DNA of 64,000 nucleotides, taken from positions 62,001-126,000 of the forward strand of contig JBBELK010000033.1 of assembly GCA_037783545.1 (NCBI GenBank). The letters are read 5' to 3'. Origin of the DNA: Henricia sp. BOLD:AAB3569 (Eukaryota; Echinodermata; Asteroidea; Spinulosida; Echinasteridae). A program made the position numbers and the translations under genes. The notes under the pieces are model-generated. The model saw only the letters and a program-made list of their open reading frames with translations, was not told the DNA's origin and did no database searches. Shown here piece after piece: positions 45,201 to 54,200 of this stretch (positions are counted from its first letter, which is position 1; every line of letters starts with the position of its first letter).

Positions 45201-48200
45201 AAACTGTGCAAGATGCGACTCATTATTGCAGAGTGTGTCTCACATAACTTTGAAGAATGGCCACTTACATTCCAGTATTGCACTTGACCATAGTAATCAT
45301 GAAGTATTTCTTCCCCTCGGTCAACAAAAACAGATCTGAGAAAACAGACAGTGTTAGGGATTTAACAAAACTAAACAACGAGTCGACAAAATGATAATTG
45401 CTAGGACATTAAGCTGCCATTCACCGACTGTGTCAAAGTGGACCAATTGGTTAATGTCCATTGTCACTGAATGAAAGCTTTGTCTGGGAGAGAAAAAAAA
45501 CATGAACTTGTGAGAAAGCAATCTTAAACATTTAGCTTCAACCAAATCTTGGACGAAGCTTATTACTTCAACCCAATGCAAATTCTTAACATGCTATTTA
45601 CCACTTGCACGGCCGCATTCAAAACAAGGCTTTCCTGGCATACATCATATTTTACAATGGACAAAAGTCAACGTCACAGCAACCAACATGGCAATGACGC
45701 GAGGGAGTCATTGTTTATGCAAGGAAAGCCTCGCTGTTTTTCCAATATGGCGGTTCCGTGCAAGCGGTGAATGGCCAAATGCATAGTTCCGATTTTGCCC
45801 AGTTAACCCCACCCCTTGAATATTGTTGCTATGCCTCATACGCTATCGTCAAAATGGCGACACACAACGCATAAAGCAATGGGAGTTTCAACGGAAATCA
45901 CAGATTTATTGGAGAAAACTCAAAGGTATTCATGTTTCAGGGTCGACAGTTATCTTAGAACACACTGAGTAAAGGGCCAGTAATACAGGAATGTCATATC
46001 ATGAAATACATGCTTTCGTACCTTTGAACAACGAAATGACCGGCCTTGAAACAAAAAATTCACCCGGATCATCGCATACAACACTGTACAAATTGTATGG
46101 AGCAGAACATCGCGTGATGTTGTTGTGAGACAGTGCACTTTGACCTTTGTGGGCGCTGTCTGCTAGCTCTGTTGTGATTGGTCGGCGGGTTTGGCTTGAT
46201 TGACAGGTCGGAACTATGGATTACAGTGACCCTTTTAGACAAGCAGAGTGCAAACAAACTGAGATTTAGTCAGCTCATCCAAGATTGCTTTCCCACTGCA
46301 AACAACTATATTATAAACTTACATCCCAATATGAAACATCCCCAAAGTGATCGTGAAGTAACTTCTCTCCCCTGTCAACAAACACAGACCTGGGTGTGCC
46401 ATGTGGAGGCACACCATAAATAATGAGTTTACAATCAATTGGTAAAACAAAGCATGTGTGGTCTAGTTGGTACACAGCTGTGCTTATGATCCAGAGGTTA
46501 TGGGTTCAAGCCTCACCGGTGTCAACTGTGAGGAAAGACACTTAATCTCAATTGCCTCGTCAACCCAAGCAATATTTAGGGAGCTGTTAGGGGGAATGCC
46601 ACAATCTAAGTGCTGATAGGGTTGTGCGCCTATCAGCACTTTCACCAGAACCATTTCACTAAAGATAAATGGTTCTTGTGATTTCCTGATGGCAGCGATA
46701 ATAATGGCGGCGATAATAATGGCGGAAGATTCCTGCAGGATAGACATGTGCGCTATACAAGAATCCATTACTAAAACAAAGTCGGACTTGTCTTTACATG
46801 AAATATTTTGTCAGCCTCCTTTGACAAATTTCATTTTCAGTTTATGCATCGGCAAAAACCTTCTCCGAGCAGGTTTTAATTTGCCATTGCTAGCATCAGC
46901 AAATAATGGTTTATAGCTGTTTCTCAAATACAAATAGAAAAATTTAAATGCACAATTGGACCGTAAACAAAATTAATAGAAGGGCAGTGTCATTGTTTCT
47001 GAATGACATGCATGGTTGCAAATTTTGTGTTTACATTGTTTACCTTTTAAATATTATAAAATCTGGCCTATACAAAATTGCGCATTTTCATGATAACCAT
47101 AATGCATAGTTCCGAGATTGCCCAGTTAACCCCGCCCCTTAGATATTGTTGCTATGCGCTCACAAGCCATCGCAAAAAATGGCGACACACAACGTACAAA
47201 GCAACGGGACTCGGCATGGAAAGCACAGATTCATTGGAGAAAACTCAAAGGTATTTATGTTTTAGGGTCGACAGTTACCGTAGCACACACTGAGGGAAGG
47301 GCTAGTAATGCAGGGATATTCATAAAAATGCGCTTTCCTAGACCTTTGAACAGCGAATCGCCCGACATTGAAACCAAAATTCACCCGGTCACTGGCGCAT
47401 ACAACATACAAGCTGTATGGGCAGAAAATCTCGTGATTGTGTGATGATTGCATCACTTTGACCTATGTGGGCGCCGTCTGCTAGCTCTGTTCTGATTGGT
47501 CGGCGGGTTCGGCTTGATTGACAGGTCGGAACTATGCATTACCTCTCTTCTTCCTCTAAATCTTCCAATTCCATTTGATCTTGGAATAAAGTCAGAACTT
47601 GATAGGTTGCTCGCCGCATATCAACACCAAAGCTTGCTAGCCTATTTATTGTTTTTTATTTTGTTAATCTCTCGTTGACTGCAGCCAATTTATTGAGAGG
47701 AATGCATTGTTCTTACACTGACCCTGTATATCAGGGAAGGAATTTCATGACGGCCACGGCGGCCATTGCCGTCGATGCCCTTTTAATTGCCGTGATGCCC
47801 CTTTTTAAAATGCAGTTTCCACGGCCAACTATGCTGTGCCTTTTTAATACCTTGGCCGCAGTGCCCTTTTGTAAAAAAAACAAACGAGCATGCCATTGTC
47901 AGAAACTCATTTTGTGTCCATTTGCAAAGCGCTAAAAAAAATAAACGCATCCGAGTCGGTCGTACATTGATTGCGGCCGTACTGACACTGACAGTAGAAA
48001 AAAAAGGACATCGCACTCGCACCGTACCACACCGCATGCATGTGGTGCATGTACTGTAACGAACTCTGGATTCAGCTCAATACCGTGTACACGTACGTAC
48101 TGATAGAGTGTTGGCTGTACGCAAAGCTTGAACATTATTCCGTTCATTTCGCAAACTCCAGAACTGCAATTGCGCTTGCCACAATTGCGCGAACATCCCC

Positions 48201-51200
48201 CTGTTGCGGACTCGCACAGACGTGCTGATACATGTGGAGTATACCGTAATCCAGTGGGAGTGTGTGGTGTGTGAACAGCGTGCACGTGCATGTGCTGCTT
48301 TTCTTCGAAGCTTCGAGAACTAAACACAAGTGCAGCGTGTATGACTACTTTTTCTTGCAAAATAAATAAACGCAAATTCCTTAAGTTTAACAGCTGAAGT
48401 TTTAAAAATAGAACTGTGATTGTAATAAATGTGTATTGATCAGCGATGCCACGTAAGGATCGCATGAAATGCTCCAAGCAACTGGAACTGGACAGATCGG
48501 CCAGTAAATGCAGAAATTAAAGCTGGAATCGTTGATTCGTTCCTGATTGGCTCTGGGCGAGTTCAAAAATCTGCTCAAATTTTATCGAAATTGGCCGTGG
48601 TCATCAACATGTAGGTCATGGATTTATGAAAAATAATTTATTTTATAAATTTGACATCCGACCTGAGCAGATTCTGCCATTTGTGGACTATGTGAAAGGA
48701 TTACCGTCCCGTAGCCTACGTGATTTTACCTGTTGGTCGGTGGGTTTTCTCCCCACAAGCCGTATCCGGTCGGCGCCCTGTTTCGTTTCGAGTCGGACGA
48801 GTTGTCCCCGCGGACGAGTTGTCTCGGCGGACTAGTTGTCTCGGGCGAACGTCTTTGGGACCGGCTATCCCGGGCACGGGTTGTCCCGGAGACGAGTTTT
48901 TCTTGCAATATTTGGATTTTTTTTCTGGTTTTTCTTATTCTGTTTAGTCTAACTCCTAGTCCTAGGCCTATCTCAATTTTTGCTTTTCTGAATTGTGAGG
49001 AAACGGTAGCTAATACTATAGGCCTAGGCCTATTTGTTTTTATTTTAAAGCCTAGGTTTTTGGCATTTCTAAATTTTTGAAATGGATCAAGTCGTCCCCA
49101 GCCTAGGTCAACTCGCCCCCCGACATCGGTTACAGGTTTTATTTTATTTTAATTTTATTTTAATTGTTTTTAATTATAATTTTGTGAGAAATATTTCCCA
49201 AAAGGAAATGATGCATTTGAGGAAATATTTTACTTTCAGGTAAGCCTATTATACATGTAATTTTAGTACCTGTGTGTATTGCAAACTTATAAAAGTGAAT
49301 GCCAGGAATCGTAACATTGAATAAGAATTGTGCTTTTGTATTTTAAACTGGCAGTCGTGCCCTTTTTAAACATTTTTACATTGGCCTTGGTGCCCTTCTC
49401 ACTGGCCATGGTGCCCCTCAAAAATACAGGTTCTTTAAGGACAAAGTGGCCTTGCCCCTCGAGACGAAATTCCTACCCTGGTATATGTTTGTGTGACTCG
49501 ACTTGGGGGCACAGCTCTCTGAATCTTCCCAGCACCAATCTCCACATGATGCGTCTTTGCCCACGTTGTTTTCGAAACTGCTCACACAGGCGAATGAGGG
49601 TGGCGTTGGTGTCGTCGGCAGGCACCTGTGGAGCGACAGCCTCTTCATCAGATTGATCCTGCTCCTCGTCTTTAAACTCTCCGCCTGCAGCTTGGGCCTG
49701 CCCATCATTCTCTTCATGGTGCTGGTCAACAGGCGGCTGTTTCGGAATGACCTCACGCCACCATGCGTCGGGCGAGATCGGATCCGTTCGGTATCCCCGT
49801 GGTATATCCCATCAGAGACTTTATGTCTCCGAACAGCCTTTTCTCCGCAATGTTGACCGGTCTCCGTCTTCGATTCTCGGTAGTGATTCCGGCGAGGGCC
49901 AGTAGGTCAGTGGCGCGCTGCAGAAGTATGCCGCAGTCTTGGACGTAGTCGTCAATGGTGATGTACCGCTTTACTACCACTGCTGGAGCCAGGATGTGGT
50001 CCAGGTCATGAGGACGGCGGCTGACGAAGACTTGCACAGCCCCGGGGATCGTCAGCGCTTTGATGGATGCCTCCATCCTGATGCCTCCCAGTAGTTCAGG
50101 ATGGGCGGTCATGCTGGAGTGTGTACGACGGAAGTTGGCCAACTTTCGTGCTACAGCTCTGGTGTTGAATGGCTGGCTTATGTTAAAGTTGTGCGAAGTA
50201 CGCAGAAAGTGAAATGCTTCATTGTAAACTTTCAGCTGCAGAAGGTCGCCATCGGGAAACTTGATTGTCATGTTTCCTCCATGGTTTGAGAACAGGAAGG
50301 GGCGTTGATCCAACGGGGTGTACATGGGGTACATATCTATCTGCACCCAATGTGGCAACAGGTGGCGATCCTGGATCTTCATAACGTATATCAAGTTGTT
50401 ATAGATGGAGAACGCGATGTCGAAACGGTTGTCTGGATATCCCTCTTGCTCTACCGCGTCGCAGTGGATTTACTATAAACAAAAAATGGTTTATAGCTGT
50501 TTCTCCTGGAGGCATACCATTTCCAAAGCCTTTCAGAAATGGTAATTGAGCTTGGTAGAAACACGCTCAGGTATAAATACCATACACCTTCGCCACTAAT
50601 TCTTCCTAGTATGACATGATAATGCCCCAAAAAGTGTAAAATTGGTGAGGAAACATGATTTTAGCACCGAGAGGTTTTTCTTTGAAAACACTAAGGATTT
50701 TTATGTCATGCTTCCTAGACTGCGTGATGTCTCAACGGTATTTTGTCTCCCACTCATAGTTTGGTATCACGACACGACACCCATCTTACCTGGCTGTGAG
50801 GTTGTGTGTGAGTATCGGCACCAGTATTCTAGCCATTCCTTGCACTGACAGGCACTTGAATGCTTTAGCATGTACATCAGGATACCCCCAGAACCATCCC
50901 CTGTACAGCCCTTCATCATCTGGCCGGTATGCAGGAGGCTCAATGCAATCACGTTGGTCAATCCTCTCCTCCCATTTACCATCTGTCCATCCCTCCTTGT
51001 AAGGCTGGAGGTAGAGAATCTGGTCAATGGACGCTTGACCAGTTTCTGTTAATGAATAGGAACAAACAGAAAATATGATATAAATGATAATATGGACTTA
51101 TTGACCACTTGCATATACGTCATTTTGGAGTCAAATTATGACACGTCAATATTGGCTCCATGTGCGTGCGCGTTGTGTGTACCTCTGGTGGGCATAACAC

Positions 51201-54200
51201 GGTTTATTTTACCAATGGGAACCTTAGTACAGCGAATTACTCATGCTCGAGACACACAACATGCACACACATCGCTTCAACAATGACGCGGCATTATTTG
51301 ACTCCCAAAATGACTTGGTAATTACTGTAAGCCTAAAGTAATACCACGCACTTGTCTGGGGAAAACTCTAATCAAGGCACCTACACTATCATTACCCTAA
51401 ATCATAGGGCTCCATTAAATCACTCCATATACCCTTTCAGCTCCCTGGGGAGTATACAGCCCCGGCCGTCTATTAGGCAACTCAATGGCTAATCAAACAC
51501 ATCAACCCTCTCAAGTACCCATTTTACTCGTACATAGCAAAGTACCTTGCTGAAGGGTACACGTATCATGGATGGGCTGGACCAGGATTCGAACCCACTA
51601 CTTTTGGAACTAACTCAGGTTTTGAATATGCTCCACCAGACCGCTTCGCCACAGCACTCCACAAAATATCTTTATTGAGCATACATGTAAATGAAATGAC
51701 CATAGCATCCACCCGGGTCAGTATGTGAGTTCTCAGTCCCTTCTTGATTCTGTGGGTTTCCCACATGTTCATGTAGGATTTTCCTCCCACCTCTTTCTGT
51801 TCTCTCACACTTCGTGGCCGAGCTGAGGAACCTCCTACCGGTAGGTGGCTACAGGGCAACGACTGAAGTCAGCTAATCTCAGCAACCCGATCACAGTCAT
51901 TGGGGATCATACGAAAAGACGACGACCCAACTACACCAAGGGTATGTTCAGACGGAGGGCTACTTTTTTAGCCCCAATCCAATTAACAGACTCAGCGGGG
52001 GTTGGCTGGAGTTAACGTGAGTTAGTCCAAAATGCCCTCCTGTTCAAACGGTGATGATAACTCCGGAGCTACAGCTAGCTCCGGAGCTAAAATGTGGTCA
52101 AATTTGATAGCATATTAACATTGGCCAGATGCCACAGAGCTAGGTCAGTTGCATTCAGTCAATAAATAATGGTGGAGCTAAGTCATAGAAGAAACCCCGC
52201 TGTGCTAACAAATTTGTGGGGCTAAATTTGGAGAGGGCTAGCCCCGGAGGTGGAGCTAATTGCGTTCTAACGAAGGGAGTTTGGGGTAGAGCTAGCTAGC
52301 TCCGGAGTTAGCTCCAGAGATAGCCCCTCGTCTAAACGACCTCCAACAGCCCCAACTTATTGTTAAGCCATTCCCAACAATAGTTGGGCCGGTCCCAACT
52401 TATTGTTTGGAAGGCTTTAAGTTTTGTTTGTAGGTTTTTGTTCGGGGGGAGGGGGGAGGGAGGGGGGGGGAGGGGGGAGGGGGGGAGGGGGGGAGGGGGA
52501 GGGGTTTTAAGGGGCTTGTGGGAATCGCTTTAAGCCGTATATCAGTCTGGGCCAAGTTTCTGTGACCACTTAAACTAGAAATCAGCAAGAGATCCAGGCT
52601 CATTAAAATATGAAAATACAATTTAAATTCTGAGTGGTACCCATTTCCATTGTGTTTTGGTATTTTAATTCGTCGCTGATTTCTAGAACTTTATGTCTAT
52701 ATATGGTCACCAAATCGTGGCCAAGGCTATGTGACATCCAACTCATTTTCGTAAGGGGTAGGGTTGTAGTCGAGTCCATCACAAGTCCTCACAAGCCTTC
52801 ACAAGTCCCTGGGTCTTAATTCAAGTCACAAGCTATTCAAATGAACTCCAACAAAGGCATTCCTTTGTGCGTGTTCATCCTCTGCTTCTTGTTACTGGAC
52901 TTGTGCGGGACTTGTCACTGACTTGTGATTTTATCGGTTCTTGACTTGATAGACTTGTGATGGACTCGACTACAACCAAGGTGGACTGGTCACAAATACA
53001 CATCCTCCTGCACTGAATGGACAAAATGAAAATGCTAACCTTTTATAAAATCTTCAAACTCAATGACTGGTATATAATGGTTCAAGCTGTTCACATCAAA
53101 GAACGTTGCCCACGGTATCCTAATCTGGTCCAAAGAACGCGTCCTCCAGTGGTAGAGGCGCCCCCATGGGGGCAGTACGAGCACCCAGCTGTCCTTCTGA
53201 AGTAGCTGTTTGAGCAGGTTAGCGATTCGCATGTAAACATCTCGTCGGAGGTTGAACCCCTCACCGTGGTTGACGTCGTATAGTAGAAATCTGTATCAAA
53301 CAGTAATGAAAATGAATGGTAACTGAAATGGGAGAATGCGATTTGGCTTGCGTCAGGAACAAAGAATATAAATAGGGTTTGTTTTTGCCCTACCCGACAT
53401 CTAGGTTGTGGGTTCGAGTACCACCCGAGCACGTTATGAAGTTTTTCTCATAGTGTCTCGGGATTCGGGAAAGCACCGAGTATCAGTGCTAATCAAGTAC
53501 GTCAGGTAGGGCAAAAACGACCTTTAATTAATGCCTCAAATTTAGGAAAGAATACCTAGCCATGGACACTGATAATTTCTCTTGTTAGACTAATGAAACT
53601 CGATTTTATGTTTCCCGTAACCCGCCCGCGTTTGGATTTTTCGGCCGCGTTTGAGATGCCAAAATCCAAAAACAATTCATTATTTTGTATTTTCCCCCAA
53701 AATATAAAGTTTTTAAATTTTTTCTCCTGCCATTTTTGTTGGATATTTAAAAGCAGCGCTCGAAATTCACATTTTGAGCTAGGTGCTTATTCCCGTCCTC
53801 CCGTCAAAAAATGTTAACGTAATTTTCTTTCTCTATAAAAATGAATACCCCGGAAGCAGAGTATCGGCGCGGCTGGCCGGCGGTGCGTGAACATTTGTAA
53901 CAGTGATTCACAATAAATTCCTGGAGAAGACATTGCGCTACCCGTGCCATTTTTGTGATGCATGTATCCCGCGCTGCATGCTGTACAAACACATAGGGAC
54001 CGTCCGCTCCATTGTACTATAGTTATTAAACCCGTGGTTCGTAGCCGTGAGTGCTAGCCTAGAACTAAACACACAAACTACAAATGGGCGATTGTTTTTA
54101 TCGTTAGCGAGCGGCGCGCGGACCACAAATGGGCCTTGACACTTAAGTTGACTGCGGCTAGCTTTTTAGGTACCGTTGACGTGTAGAATCGCATCCTTTT

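Larger units (their letters stand above)
46905..50505. repeat. 21-bp direct repeats bounding a 3.56-kb insert in POFUT2 intron 3
   Basis: The same 21-bp word (starting AATGGTTTATAGC, ending TGTTTCTC) occurs at 46905-46925 and 50485-50505. Everything between is absent from a simple intron and contains a MITE, a 1.75-kb TIR element and a broken ORF. The arrangement fits a long target-site duplication, as made by LINE-driven insertion. Confidence 0.6.
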
